Of a stretch of DNA of 64,000 nt, positions 26,819-39,719 are shown piece by piece (position 1 is the first letter of the stretch; each line of letters begins with the position of its first letter). Source of the stretch: Pyrocephalus nanus. Lineage: Eukaryota; Chordata; Aves; Passeriformes; Tyrannidae. The DNA is taken from positions 21,405,001 to 21,469,000 of the forward strand of contig CM076271.1 of the NCBI GenBank assembly GCA_038380795.1, written 5' to 3'. The notes under the pieces are model-generated. The model had not been told where the DNA came from. It did not search any database and saw only the letters and a program-made list of their open reading frames with translations. The translations under genes were made by a program, and so were the position numbers.

Positions 26819-29800
26819 CTTCAGGGTAACATTAAGGTCTATAAATTCTAATTGATCGTGTCCTGTATGGCTAGTGAGAGAACCATGTCTCTGTGATTAA
26901 AAAGTCGTCTTTAACTGCCCACTTCTCTGGATGGATTTTTTATCCAGTTTCCCATTTTTTGACCAGTGCTATCTTGGAGCTCTCTTTCAATCTATTTTTC
27001 CTTTTTTTTTTTTTTTTTTTTTTTTTTTCCTCCCACTGGCTATCTGATTCTTCAAACCAAGATATATTTCCCTAGGTACTGCCATCTTCCTCCTGGATCA
27101 GTGTCTCAGGTCTTGCTCAGATCATCACATAACTAGATATCATTATCCTCAAATTACCATGTTCCTTTCTCTCTATACGATATAGGAATGGCTTTGGTCA
27201 GTCCTCTCTGAGATGCTACTTTGTTCTGCACACTAATCTGATCATGAAGTCCATGTGTAAGCCTCTGTTACAGCAAATGCATACAGGAGTCCCTTAGCAG
27301 TGTCTTCTTAGATGTGCAGGATTTTGGCTTGTGCATTACCCTGTCCCTGATCAGTTCTGCCCTAAAAAACTGGTTTTGGTGGTTTCCTATAGCCTATTAT
27401 ATTGTGGTAGCAGCTAATGAGATTTTGTTGTCTCCCCTGGGGCTGTGAGTGAGCACACTGCAGTGGCAGGGCAGATCTGAAGCCTGAGCCATAGTTAGGT
27501 TGGGAAAACCTGTGCTTTGCTTGGGCTAAGGAGGTCTACACAAGGAAGGCTGCATGTGAATGTGCACCAAGGCATGTGTACTACATCATAACACAGACAC
27601 CATCCCAGACGTGTGAGGGTTGAGAGGGACGCCAGCCCTAGCATACTCTGGCAACCTTAGAGATATTAATTAGAAGCAAGAAGAAAGAGTGTGGGTTAGG
27701 AACTGGAGCTGTTCGAGGCTTTGTCCCCTTGCCTTGCACCTGGGCCAGAGCCCGCTTTTCCATGTTTCCAGGTAGGCTGGATCAGAAGGGACTTTGCTCT
27801 GCAGAAGAGGGAGAGAGGCACTTTTCATTCTCATGGTGCCTCTCATCAGCAACCTTCAGTGCTCAGGAAAACTGATCCTGTTAAAAGCTGCTGTCATCCT
27901 GCCTTTTTTGAAAGGCAGTCCTTGTTTCATCAGAAAATTAAGGCCCAGGCAAACTGGAAAGAGTGGGTCCCTCATGTTAGCAGAGGATCTAATCCTGTAT
28001 CTATTTACTTCAGAACTTTGTGGGGTCTGCAGCTCTGCAGCTGTTCCTTAGCTGTCATAATCACACATTGTTTTGCCCTGAGCACAGATGGGAAAACTCA
28101 GGCTTATCTCTCATGGATCACCATCTTCTACTGTAATCAGTAGATCCTGCTGGTTGAAGTTATCCTACACTGACAGAGCATGGAGTAAGCTCTTTAAAAG
28201 ATAGTGAATTTCTCATGATGATACTAAATTGGCACTTAAATGAGTTTAAACCAAAGATTTTCAGGACAAATAATCCATGCTGCCTCTGGAACATATGGTC
28301 CTGAAGTGCTCCAGTTGTTTTTTTGCTGCTGAGGTTGTAAATTACATTTTTCCCATCTGGAATTAGGTCTCATTATGGAATGTGTTCCTGACTCTCATGT
28401 TGTCAGTATCTCTGTAACAGAGAGGTAGTGAAGGTTTCTCCATTATAGCTGCTGTGTCCATTTCCTCAAGGCAGCAGCTCATGTCAAGTCTGAGAAGTCC
28501 CTTGTTTTGGCCTGTGTGATGCAGGATACTATTAGGAGCCTCTACAGAGGCAGATGAGGCTTTTCTTGTCAGGAGAACTGATTTTACAGAACTGCACTGC
28601 TGTTGCAAAGACTGGGTTTGCATTAGTTCTGTGTATGGAAGGAAGTCCAATCCCAGCTGAAGTGTCCTCCAGCTAGAAAAGAATTAAGAGGGCAAGCAAA
28701 GGGAGTGTGGATTAGGAGGCAATGGCCTGTTTACTGACAGCTTTCCCTTGCCCTCATGTTTTAGAGGACACCTTGCTCTCTGTAACTCGGCCAGCAGTGG
28801 GAGGTTGTTAAAACAGCTGAGAGGCAGAAAATGTCTGTTGCCTGTATCTGGCCAGACATTTCCATGGCATAGGATCATTCTGGTTATTGTTACCTGTGGC
28901 CTGGCAGGACAGTCCTGCTTCATGTATGTCAGTCTCCTGATGTCTCTTGACTTTTCCTCAATGCCTAAGGAGGTGAGTGTAGCAATGCAGATCTCAGGTC
29001 AAAGGTCGGGGCAATGCAGCATTTTGTGTCCCAGAGTAGCAAATACAGATGCCTTAAGAGTGTAGGTAGGTAATGATGATCTTCCAGCCTGATTTCCCAT
29101 TCTCCAGACATCTGTGGCTCCAGGATTTTCTAGAGGCAGTTAAGTTTTCTTTCTGTTTAGACTTTTGTTACCATTTGAGATCTGCTTAAACTAGTAGCAT
29201 CCACCTGCCCTGCAGCAAGGAGCTCCATTTCATTACTAAGCTGCATAGAACCATCTCCTTTTGGCTGCTTGGACTTTGCAAAGAGCCAGCTTGCTGTCAC
29301 AGGAGTCATATCTATTCACTCCCTTACAGGTGATATCTGGATTCAGGCCTATTAACTTCACACCCAGTGCTTTAACAAAGTTAGATCTTACGGTGGTATA
29401 AGAGGAATACCTTTCTATGGCCCATCACAATTACAGCGCCTGGCTCCCATGAGAAGGGAGATATTGTTAGCAAATGAAAAATGATTCTTCTGATCTTAGA
29501 AGTCCATGAGGATCTCTTCCTGTTTTCTTTATTTCTCTCTCCCTTTCCTCTCCCCCTACCCTGCAGATTTATATAATTCAGTAAAATCATGCAGCATCTC
29601 TTAGATAATGATTCTGCATAGGGAATAGCTAGACATCCACACCAATAAAATGTTGTTTTAATGATGGCAATTCTCTGGCCCATATTAATTTTTCACGTTC
29701 TCCAGACAGCACTTTTTTATCAAGATACCCTGTCAAATGCTTTGCCAGCTTTACTGAAAGGTAAAGAGCAAAAAAGCTTCCGGATCTAGCAAAAATATTT

Positions 29801-32800
29801 GTAATTGCTGTAATGGTAGAAGTTGTAATTGTTCTCAGAACCTGTGTGATTTTCTGTCTTTACTGACTATATACATTATGCATATTATAATTTTCTTTTA
29901 TATAGTGTTTTCTCTCTGAGAATTTCTGCATCTCCAGAACTTTCAGTATTTAATATATAAAGTCCTCTATATGAACAATCATTAAAGGTCACCCTTAGAA
30001 ACATTGAGAGAATTAATTTAGCGCATGGGGAAAGGCTTGTGAAATCATTTATCTGTGACCTTTAACTTCCCTAAAGACCTCAGGATCTAAGCAGGCTGAA
30101 GAAATTTTTGCTCACTGTCAGTCTCTCTATCTGTAAACTTGGGCCACAGTGATGTCATTCTCATCCCTGCTCCTGTCCCTGCCATGTCCATGTCTTCTAC
30201 TGTGGCTGGGGGAGCTTGTTGGAACCACATGCACCAGGCTGAGAGAAATTGGAATTAAACCCTTGTGGAATTAAGAGTGCAGATCTACAGTGCTTAAGTA
30301 TTTTCCTGTGTGGGTAACACATCCCTTTAATGATGGTGCCAGAGGCCCAATGCAGTAGCTGATCTTTGCCAGCATCCTTACCAGCCATTTAGCAAAAGAC
30401 TGGCACTGCTGCTCACCTCAGTCTGCTGGTCTGCCTTTCAAGTGTGTGGAACTGCATGACTTTGGCCCAAAAAAGCTGTTTAAGGTGCACTCCTTTGGGC
30501 AAAAAATGTGTATTTTTAAAGACTAGCAAAAGTCCATTAAGATATGCACTTACAGAGCAAATACATGCAGCATGTCCCTGGACAACCACTGCTTTCTTCA
30601 GCAATGTGGTTGACAGTCCCCTGGGCAGCGACAAGTTGCCCAGAGCCTACTCCCCAGTTCTTATTGCAGTGTGAAGCATTCCCTGGTAACGGTTAGGACT
30701 CATGTAGTTACTTGCCAGCTGTGTGTCTAGGGGGTCTGTCTGAGGAGTTGTGAAAAAAACCTACACCAGTTGCTTGCACTGCTGCTATTGCTTAGGCCTG
30801 AGGTCACAATCCAACCAGAAAAGGGAAGAAGAAAGTGGTAGACACTCATCACTCCAGCTCAGTGTGTTTCCACACCACTGAGCAGGAACCAGGATCTGAG
30901 ACTGCACTTTGACCTTGGAGATATCTTAACTGATGTTTTTATCTATTTCCTCTAGCTGTGAAATGGAGTTAATAATTTTCTCAGCTGCACTATCGTATTG
31001 AAAAATAATAGATACTAAAAACTATTTTGTGATCAGATAGGCCTGACAGCCCTGCTACTCATCATGCAGTGCTGATGGCAAATTATCATTAAAAAGGTCA
31101 GTGCTTTGAATCCATAATACCTAGCACCACAGCTTGTGCTTCACTGTGCCATTTCAGTGAACATGTTTCCCATGACAGGTATTTATTGGTGTGTCCTTCA
31201 TTCTGTTTAAAGATTCCTTTTTTAATCCTTGAGGACCAAAAAAGAAATAAATAGGGAGAGGTAGGGGGAAAAGTAATAAAGAGATAAAAGTCACAGCCTA
31301 TTTTACACAATTGTGTACTATATTGCACTCCCTTGACCATCTACTTTGTCAGTCCCTGAAGGATACATGTAGCAGCTGGAATAATAATTGAGGATTACGG
31401 CTTAGAAGGCAATTTATAATCTGATGGATAGTTTATGGCACTGATTTTCATCCCTGATGGTACTAACAAAACATGACAGGGAAAATAATCACATGAAGCC
31501 AAGAATGAAACCAGCACAACAAGCTGCCAGCAAGTGCCTCTTGTCAGCCCTATACTCTCCTACAGTTACTAAAACAGAGTGGTTTCCTATAAACACTAGG
31601 ACAGAGCTCATGCTGAGAAATGCTGAGGGGTTCCGCAAAAGTGCTGAGCATTTAGTGTCTCCCTTGGACTATTGCAGACATTCATCACCTTTATGGAGGA
31701 GCTGAGTACCCCCAAAGATGGGCATCTGTCAGGAGTGTGCATTATTAGCCCTTTATTTTTTGCACAACGTACATTTGCTCTTTAAAAATGCACTTACACC
31801 CACTCCCAGTTATTCACTTTTTTGGTGACCTTTAAGTGCACATATTAAAAGGATACTGCCAGTGCAGAATAACAATGTATTATTTCTGTAATAATGTGTA
31901 TATGTAATACACACATAATGTGTTTATGTGTGTGATATGGGACAAATTGAACTGAAAATCTGGGAAGCATTTAAAACAAATCCCGTAAAGAGGAAAAAAA
32001 AGACAATTCAAAACAAAGCCCCAGAAAACTTTGTGGTTTTCCTGCAATGATGGTGTTTTCCTTTCTTTTAGACTTCACATAATTTAGAACCATAAACAAA
32101 AGATTTATCAGTTTATTTCCCATTTACAGCTAGTTTCACTAATTAGATTCCCAGACATCCTAAGACAGTGTTGCTTTCCTTTGACTTATAGCATTAGGGA
32201 ATGGTTAAACGAAACAAGGATATTCTTCCTCATCAAACTGAATTACTGACACTAAATGAGATAATATTGTCTAATATTTACTTGATATCTTTTTAATATT
32301 TGTTTTTTTTAAAGATGTCTTAGAATGTGATAGTCAAGGTTGGTTTCAAATATCTTATGTGTGTGTTTTCAGAAAACAGTGTCCCTTCACATGATATTCC
32401 AAGCCTTAAACATCTTCATCCAAAGGTAATGTTATATTAAAGTGCCTTAGTTCCACACATGGTTTATGCCAGCATCGGCCTGATGCTCCAGCTGAAACCA
32501 GCCAACTTGCTCACTTAACCTGTACTTGCACCAGCCCTCTATGCTGCCCTTTGCGTAGCTGTATGGTGAAATGGATCAGGAACTTGGTTCAGTAAACAAT
32601 TCAACTGTCAAACCCCTCCTTCCCAAGTTACACCTCCCTTTATTTTCAGTCATATTTTAGCCTCAGTTTCCCATCTGAGGCTGAGTCTGGACTAATGTTG
32701 GCTGCTGCAGCCTGGGTGGTTTCTGCACCTGAACCCAGATCTTGGATGTATTAGGGCTTTTTTTTTTTAATTGTCTGTGCACACTCAGTAGCTAAGGTGG

Positions 32801-35564
32801 CTGAAGATTTTTTCTCCTCCTTTCCCAAACAGCCACCATAGAGCCCCACCAGGGCTGGTGATGGCTGACTTCTAGTCTTCCAAATTAAAAAGAAGTTAAA
32901 AATAAATATGTCTTATTTGGCTTCAGCCAGCTTTCAACCATCAGAATAAATGATGCTCTTTCACTTCTTGACTGACCTCATTTAAAAGCAGCAGCCAAAA
33001 GAATGTCAGAGGAAGCAAAATGAGAATTTTGCTGTTAGAAAAATTGAGAATTTCAGCTCTTCTAGGAAGCCATGGGAGAGAAACTTCCATCTAAATGTTT
33101 TTGCTGCCCTATGAAACATGCACTCCACCCTCCAGAGAAATGGATAGTGCATGGGATCCTGCAAAGGGCACAGTTGGAAAGGGAAAAACCTTAATGTCAC
33201 CAATTAGTGATGATCCATTACTCGGGAGAGTCCAGGGATGGAAGAGATAGATTAAACCCCCTAGGAATACACATTAACTTGAAAAGGGCACAACTGTTAT
33301 CAAGCCAGCTGCTGAAGGGTAGGGATGCAGACTGTGTGTGGAGGGATTGTTTAATGGAAACTTCAATATTTTACTACTGCTGGCAGTATATACAGATGTT
33401 TATAACAAGTGTGTAGAGCTGAAATTCAGTCAGCAGGGCTCAGAATTTTACTCTTAGAGTCCTCTGTGTCCTATGAGACTGGAGTCTGACAAAGTATACT
33501 GGTTGCAGTCTCCTTTGGGACAAATGCTATTCATTGGTGACTTTTGGAACTCATTTCAAAATAAAAGTATGACCTTTTTCTATATCTAGGTTAAATAAGC
33601 TTCACCTTTTTGCCCCTGAAAGTGCTTCTACAATGTCTTTTCTGTGAGAGCGAGCCTGACCTTTCCTCTCACTTTGAGAGAGGGAGACCACACATGCAAC
33701 CTGGTGCATACAGAGGCTGCCACCCAGGCTAAGGGCATTTCTGAAGGCCATACCTCAATTCTATCCAGAGATCCCTGTGGCAGCAATTCAGCAGTGAAGG
33801 CTTGGAGCAGAACATCTATCAACTTGTGCTGATACTCTCATAAGCCTTGTCCCCCAGCACATATGGACTCCCATGAAACACTTTAGGAGTTTCCACTTGT
33901 ATCTCTTTTAAAAAACTCATTTACAGATTCATCTTGTCTCTTTTTACAGTCCTGAGACCAGTCACTCACACAGAATTAAATCTGCTATTATACTCTCTGG
34001 TACTGAATTATGCATACAGGCTCCTATCCTCACTTTGCTTCTTTCACTTTTTTTGAAAGCCTATTCTATGGTCTAGGCTCACTCACACCCTGCACATTTG
34101 ATAGGTGTATGATCTCCTTCAAGGATGTCCAAGGGCAGCATTGCCAACTGGCTAAGGCAAAACACTCCAGATAAATCTTTGCTTGTTTATTTTCTCTTTC
34201 ATTCTTCTCTGCAGCTTGTATTCTTTAGGACTTGTCACACAATAAAAAAGAAAAAAATACAGTCATCAAATGATGTGACTCATATTTGCTAATCACCTTT
34301 TTTCAGAGTTGGAAAGGATCAAAGCACCAAAATTCATCAAAATGAAAACTGAAAAGGAGATACTTGCAGAATTGAGGGATAACACATGCCTGTCTTGCAA
34401 GCGTTCATGCCAAAGGCTTTGCTGCTTAGCCATGTTATTTCTCAGAGGCATCTTTTTGAGCGCTGATCCCTGAGGACCATGAAGTGGCAGCCCTTCTTAT
34501 TTGTCTTAAAACATCAAGTCTGCAGAGTGAGCTCCAGACACAGCACATGAGCACAGGGCCATTAGTTGGATGTATAAGGCCCCAGGTTCTTCTTCAAGTT
34601 TTGCCATCAGCCCTTAAGCATCTCATCACTATTTCCTAGTCTGTTTAGATGTGGCTGGACTCCACAGTGTGGTGCTAATCTCATATGAGTTCCTGTCACC
34701 CTGTACTGCAGTTACTAATAATTCAGAGCCAATGTCACTAGGCAGCTATTCTTTATAAGTTCTGAGTCTTGTGTCTACATACAAGCTTCTATAAATGAGC
34801 AAGCAAGCACCTATTTCTGCACTCCAAGAGGTGAGACCGAATGTCACTATAAAGAAAAAAAGAAAGACTTTTTCTGAGTAGAAACCATAAGTAAAAAATA
34901 TCCCCAAACTCAAAACAACAAAACAAATAAACCCCCCCAAAATTTCTTGATGATCTTGAGTTATCTTTTTCCCCCTGAAAGCCCGTATTTGCTTTGGAAT
35001 TGAACTGCTCTCAGTGTCTATAGTTATGTCACTTTTCTGAGCAACTGCTATACTTTCTGAAGTAGACAATCGCAAAGTTTAAAACAAAGCCAGGCCTTTA
35101 TTGCCTCATCCTCTAGGCAGGAACTCCAGTCTGTTCCTCTTCCCAGACAATGCAACATCCTGCCAGGAGTTCTCAGGAGCCTGTGATGATGGAGCCAAAG
35201 TTCAGTGATGAGAATACAACATGGATGCAATTCAAGCTATGTCAGTGACTAATTATGGCAACTGCAAGTGATCCCTTCTCCTTGTAAAAAGGATAAAATG
35301 GTGTTTATCTATTCCTGTAATGCCCTGTGGGATGTCCTTTAAATTATTAAATAATTTAAAGGAACTCGTAGTATATTATTGTAGGATAACTAAACAATGG
35401 CTAGGACTTCAGTAAGACAGGCTACAGGTAGTGGTGCATGGTTTCAGTGCTCTGTTTGAGCAGTGCTTATGGAGAAGAAAACAAGATGTGGAGGACAACA
35501 CATGAGAACTAATGAGAATAATACAGGAGATGGGAGAGGAGAAACTGGGGTTTGCTGCACATAG
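26819..35564. other. AT-rich non-coding stretch with simple repeats
   Basis: Contains a thymine run of about 26 bases near 27,002-27,027, a GT/AT-rich patch near 31,880-31,935 and an AT-rich quasi-palindrome at 35,335-35,363. I recognised no exon, RNA gene or interspersed repeat. The hydrophobic minus-strand frame at 34,746-35,075 has no recognisable family signature. Confidence 0.5.
35335..35363. repeat. 14-bp-arm inverted repeat with single-base centre
   Basis: TCCTTTAAATTATT and its exact reverse complement are separated by one A at 35,349. It is AT-rich, so it could extrude or be a trace of a local inversion. No function is suggested by its neighbours. Confidence 0.8.
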
Positions 35565-35766
35565 TAATTTTCCTCATGGGAGGGGTGGTCAGGCCTTGGA
35601 AGGGGCTGCCCAGGGAGATGGTGGAGTCACCATCCCTGGAGGTGTTCAAGGAAGGACTGGACATGGCACTCAGTGCTCTGGTCTAGTTGACAAGGTGGGA
35701 ATCAGTCACAGGTTGGACCCAATGATCTCGAAGGTCTTTTCCAACCTTAATGATTCTGATTCTGGT
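35565..35766 (+). mobile_element. CR1 LINE 3' end
   Basis: Contains the characteristic CR1 tail in sense orientation: GGGGTGGTCAGGC, the GGCTGCCCAGGGAG block, GGTGGAGTCACCATCCCTGG, GGTGTTCAAGGA, a GGTTGGACCCAATGATCTCG-type block and the terminal TCCAACCTTAATGATTCTGATTCT. The element is truncated to about 200 bp. The pattern is specific to bird and reptile CR1. Confidence 0.95.
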
Positions 35767-36394
35767 AATTCTTTTTGATATGTATTCTCTCTGTGCAGTT
35801 CTTTACACTCCTAGTTGCCTCAAGAGAGTTATACAATCAGCCTAGTAGAAAAGGTTTTTTGAAGGGTAAAGTTAGAAGTTAAACTTCAAGAAATCAGTGC
35901 AGACTTGTAGCATTGGGCAATGAAGTGCTAGAGTTCATTACAGAGGTATTACTGGCACTACTTTCCTGGTAGGCAAGGAACACATTGCTGTAAATTTTCT
36001 GAGAGTGAATTCAGATTTTTTTCTTTTTCTCTTGAGCTCTGTTCAACTTTTACTCCTTGCTACATCTTGCTACTTTCATATTTCCAGCAAACATCTGTTG
36101 TCCTAATATTAAGACATTCTTGAAAGAAGCAACTGGGATCAACTGCAGGCTTGGAGTGATTTCTGTAAGTGTTTGCTGATTACAGCTGCCTTTGGTTTTA
36201 GTGTGTAATGAAGTCTTTGCAAGCTTTTTGGGCTGTATTGCATCTTGACCCAGTAAGTGAAAAATTATCAGTTGGGCCTCGTAGCATCAGTGGATGTGAC
36301 ACCTTTTTCTTTGTAATTTTTGTTGCATTGCTTTCTAAGAGAGTTTGTGGAGGTTCAAGGCTGGCTAAAAGATACCCGATTTCAGAGGCAGATT

Positions 36395-36600
36395 AACTAA
36401 TTAATTTGTTTCACCTGCCCACAACAAATCCTACCTGTACACAGATACACTAGAAAATGACAATTGCGCAACGAATGAGGTCATTAATTAATGACATTTT
36501 CCAGTAATTGATTGTTTTTCACTCATCAATGAAATGACAAATGAATTTTTTCTACTAATGGAGTAATGAACTTAGCTTACCCAATTAACAAATGAAGGGT
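36395..36600. promoter_or_regulatory. TAAT-rich cluster (homeodomain-type sites), tentative
   Basis: Within about 200 bp there are repeated homeodomain-like cores: CTAATTAATTTG near 36,398, CAATTG near 36,461, an exact 16-bp palindrome GTCATTAATTAATGAC at 36,480-36,495, TAATTGATT near 36,505, CTAATGGAGTAATGAAC near 36,556 and CAATTAAC near 36,582. Density of such cores in AT-rich DNA can be accidental, so the regulatory reading is inference. It lies immediately before a CR1 tail and 0.6 kb before a CpG island. Confidence 0.25.
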
Positions 36601-36635
36601 TTCAACCCAGTTATTATGAAATTACTGTTTGTGAA

Positions 36636-37022
36636 ACCAGCACAGCTGGGGTTGTTGAGCCTGAAGAGGAGGCTCAGAGGTGACCTCATTACTCTCTACA
36701 ACTCCCTGAGAGGAGGTTATAGCTACGTGGGGGTTGGTCTCTTCTCCCAGGCAGCTCTCAGTAAGACAAGAGGGCACGGTCTTAAGCTCTGCCAGGGGAG
36801 GTTTAGGTTGGATGTTAGGAAGAAATTCTTTACAGAGAGGGTTATCAGACATTAGAATGGGCTGCCCAGGGGAGTGGTGGATTCTGTGTCCCTGGAGGTT
36901 TTTAAGGTGAGGCTGGATGTGGCACTGATTGCCATGATCTGGTAATCACAGTGGGGTTGGATCAAGGGTTGCACTTGATGATCTCAGAGGTCCTTTCCAA
37001 CTTAGCTGATGCTATGATTCTA
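36636..37022 (+). mobile_element. CR1 LINE 3' end (about 390 bp)
   Basis: Sense-orientation CR1 text: GAGGAGGCTCAGAGGTGACC, CTCTCTACAACTCCCTGAGAGG, GGGGTTGGTCTCTTCTCCCAGG, CAGGGGAGGTTTAGGTTGGA, AGGAAGAAATTCTTTACAGAG, GGGCTGCCCAGGGGAG, and the terminal GGTCCTTTCCAACTTAGC and TATGATTCTAT. It is 5'-truncated and abuts the first CpG island, whose edge begins about 100 bp later. Confidence 0.96.
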
Positions 37023-37129
37023 TTCCCTCTCAATTTCCCCTTTATTCTCTCTAAACACACCCAAGGCAATGGTTCCATCAGCTCCTGGCATTCCGAGCTC
37101 CCCCTTCCCTGGCATGCTCATGCCAACAC

Positions 37130-38330
37130 TCATAGCAATCTGCCGGCACCATCGGCAGGGCCCCGCGGGACCGAGCGGGGCGGGGACGGGACGGCACGGG
37201 AGGGGAGCGGAGCGCAGGCCACGCGCCACGCCACCATGCCAGGGGGCCTCGCGCCACGAGCGAGGCTGCCCGCGCCGGTGCCTGCCACCACCCACGAGCC
37301 TGCCGTCCGAACCCGGCGCCGCCGAGCGCCCTGCCCTGTCCCCCGAACGCCCCGACCCGTCCCTACAGCAGGAAGCACCGCGGCGAGACTGCGCTTCGAG
37401 CCCGGGGGGGAGGGGCTCAGGGACGGGGTGGAGGTCAGGCAACAGGAGAGACGCCCCTCGGAGGGGGTGGGGGGCCTCGCGCCGCCATCTTTGGTGCTGC
37501 TCTCGACACATTCCGGTCACGGCAGCGCCGTCTTTGGTGTGGCGCTCTGAGACTGCGGTGGCCGGGCGGCGCCGGCCTTAGGGTGGCCTTGGAGGACTGG
37601 TGGTCAGGGCGGCGCCAGCTTTAGTGGCAGCAGTCTGGGTTTTCCCCCATTCCGTACTCCGGCAGAAATCCAGTCCGGGTTTTCCCCCATTCCGTACTCC
37701 GGCAGAAATCCAGTCCGGGTTTTCCCCCATTCCGTACTCCGGCAGAAATCCAGTCCGGGTTTTCCCCCATTCCGTACTCCGGCCGAAATCCAGTCCGGGT
37801 TTTCCCCCATTCCGTACTCCGGCCGAAATCCAGTCCGGGTTTTCCCCCATTCCGTACTCCGGCCGAAATCCAGTCCGGGTTTTCCCCCATTCCGTACTCC
37901 GGCCGAAATCCAGTCCGGGTTTTCCCCCGCCCCCCCCCCCCCCATCCCCGCCATTGTCCCCCAGCTCGCTCCCGGTGTTCCCGGAGGACGCCGCGGGACC
38001 GGCAGTACCCGCAGCTGTGCGGGGTCCGGCGGGAGGGGCTGGAGGACTGACTGCGCTGGCGGCTCGGGGCTCGGCTCGGCTCCCGGCAGTGGCAGGGCTC
38101 GCTGGGGAGCGCTCGGTGCCCGTTCCGTGCGGGGGCTCGTGGGGCTCCCCCTTCCTCGGGGAATGACCCGTCCTGCGGCTTCTGGAGGGCTGAGCTGAGC
38201 TGGAGACAGCGCGGGCCGGCTGGGATGGGCAAAGGCAGCCTCCTGCTGCTGCTGGAGCGCTTGGCAACCCAAAGAGGGAGGGAGGTTTTGCCCCCTGCTT
38301 AGGGAGCACGATTTCGGGGCTGAATCATTC
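37130..38330. promoter_or_regulatory. CpG island 1
   Basis: Very GC- and CpG-rich sequence standing in AT-rich surroundings, with many CGCC, GCGG and CCGG blocks. On the minus strand it carries a near-TISU/YY1 motif (plus-strand GCCGCCATCTTTGG at about 37,481-37,494) and a CATTCCGGT ETS-like site near 37,511, then a diverged GCCGTCTTTGGTGTGGCG block near 37,528. A 40-bp minisatellite occupies 37,631-37,928. The island looks like a promoter, but no gene start could be tied to it. Long open frames on both strands reflect the absence of stop codons in GC-rich repeats. Confidence 0.7.
37631..37928. repeat. 40-bp tandem repeat, 7 full copies plus a partial
   Basis: Units start every 40 bp at 37,631, 37,671, 37,711, 37,751, 37,791, 37,831 and 37,871, with an 18-bp partial at 37,911. 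Each reads CAGTCCGGGTTTTCCCCC, then ATTCCGTACTCC, then GGCAGAAATC or GGCCGAAATC. Copies 1-3 carry the GGCAG form and copies 4-7 the GGCCG form; copy 1 also has CAGTCT for CAGTCC. Otherwise they are identical, so the array is young or homogenised. The unit contains CATTCC (TEAD-type) and TTTTCC (NFAT-type) cores; that reading is weak. Because 40 is not a multiple of three and the unit has no stop in any frame, the array makes spurious long open frames on both strands. Confidence 0.97.
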
Positions 38331-38438
38331 GCAGGCACGTGTCCGCTTGAACGAGATGTTTCCCAGCGACATTCCAAGCGCCCCGAATCCTGGGATTTGA
38401 GTCTTCCGGTGATTGCTCGGTGAAAGCTCTTTGGAGAG

Positions 38439-38510
38439 GGGGGAGTCAGGCAAGAAAAGCTGCTGATTGAACAGGTGGGGTTTAGAATCCATTTTATCCA
38501 GGCTGGGATT
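38439..38510 (+). repeat. Dispersed duplicate, copy A (partner at 42,661-42,736)
   Basis: A block of about 70 bp sharing GAAAAGCTGCTGATTGAA, CAGGTGGG and CATTTTATCCAGGC with 42,661-42,736, at roughly 85% identity by eye with a 5-base indel. The similarity fades on both sides. The family is unknown to me; it may be an old interspersed repeat or a local duplication. Confidence 0.75.
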
Positions 38511-39719
38511 TTCTGTCCCTCACACAGAGGGTGAACTGCACCCAATCACCAGTCCCATGGTGGGTCCCTGTAGGCTAAAAGCAAAAGGTAAATAAGTCAA
38601 AGGTTCTGTTTGTAGCTGAACATCACTGTATCACGTTTTCATATCGTCTAATTCTGTATTTTTGTCAGTGATTTGGCAACATGCTCTAAGAGCTGTAAAT
38701 TAGTACAAATGGTATTTCACTTCTTGAATTAAGTTACTGATAATTTACATCATGATAGAACGGAAGGGATGTTGCATCAAATATGGAAACAAAACAGTTA
38801 TAAGAACACATGTAGTATGTCACAAATAATTCTGTTGAAGAGATTCATATCACTTCTTGTTAAGATTTTTGCTGTATATCTGCAGTATGAAATGTATTCC
38901 AACTTGTAGGAATTGTTTTAGCTTCTGAAAAATAGCAAATTCCATCATCACTTGCTCTTACAGGTTTTAAGAATTTCTACCTTGCGGGATAGTGCAACTA
39001 ATATTTTAAGTTCTATGAGTGCTTTGTGAGCGGTACTCACACGTGATTATCAAGGGCAACTTCTCCATTTTTGTCTCTAGTCCGTACTTAGAAAATGAAT
39101 AGAGAAGTCACTATCCCAATTTGCTAACACAGCTTGAAATCCAGTGTCCTCTGAGACAAGTCAGTCCAAGTTGTCTCTGATGTCTGGGATGTCTATCTGC
39201 TTCTTCTAGTTATTTTTTACCTTTAATAAAAAGCTTGTAAATTTGTTATTAATAGTTTAGTCAGTTTTAAGTGGTGATCATGGCAGAAACAGATCTTAGA
39301 ATCAGGTCATTTTGCAGTTTTTCTCAAAGCTGAAGGCCTGATGATTCTTTGCAGTGTAATAACAACGGAACTTAAGCAGATGACTTTAAGAATTTAACAC
39401 CTCTAAACAACGTTTAGCGACTTTCAGCTATAGCAATTCAAACAAAGCTGCGGGGGAACTGCTGAAAAGATAGGACAAAATCTTCAAAGTTTCAGTGTTC
39501 TTTAGGGAAGATTCTCGAGACTACAGACACAACATTAGAAATCTTTAACCTTAAAAACAATAACACAAGGGAGTTAGAAACTTTTAAAACGTATTAAAAA
39601 GGCGTTTTTGACAGCTCCTTTTCCTATCAACAGTTTATAAACACACAGTTAAAGACAGGTTTTACAGGGAAAAGCATTTCAAGGAGGTCTCGTTTATTAC
39701 AATTACGAAATAGGAAATC
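38511..39719. other. Non-coding stretch, nothing recognised
   Basis: Base composition falls back to AT-rich directly after CpG island 1. No exon, repeat family or RNA gene was recognised. Confidence 0.5.

Noticed and set aside
34746..35075. Minus-strand 109-codon frame with two hydrophobic stretches
   Set aside because: No recognisable family and phenylalanine/leucine-rich from T-rich codons; likely chance.
37604..38545. Long minus-strand open frame (313 codons) with a 40-residue repeat
   Set aside because: It is produced by the stop-free 40-bp minisatellite and GC-rich flanks; the plus strand is equally open, and there is no start context or family signature.
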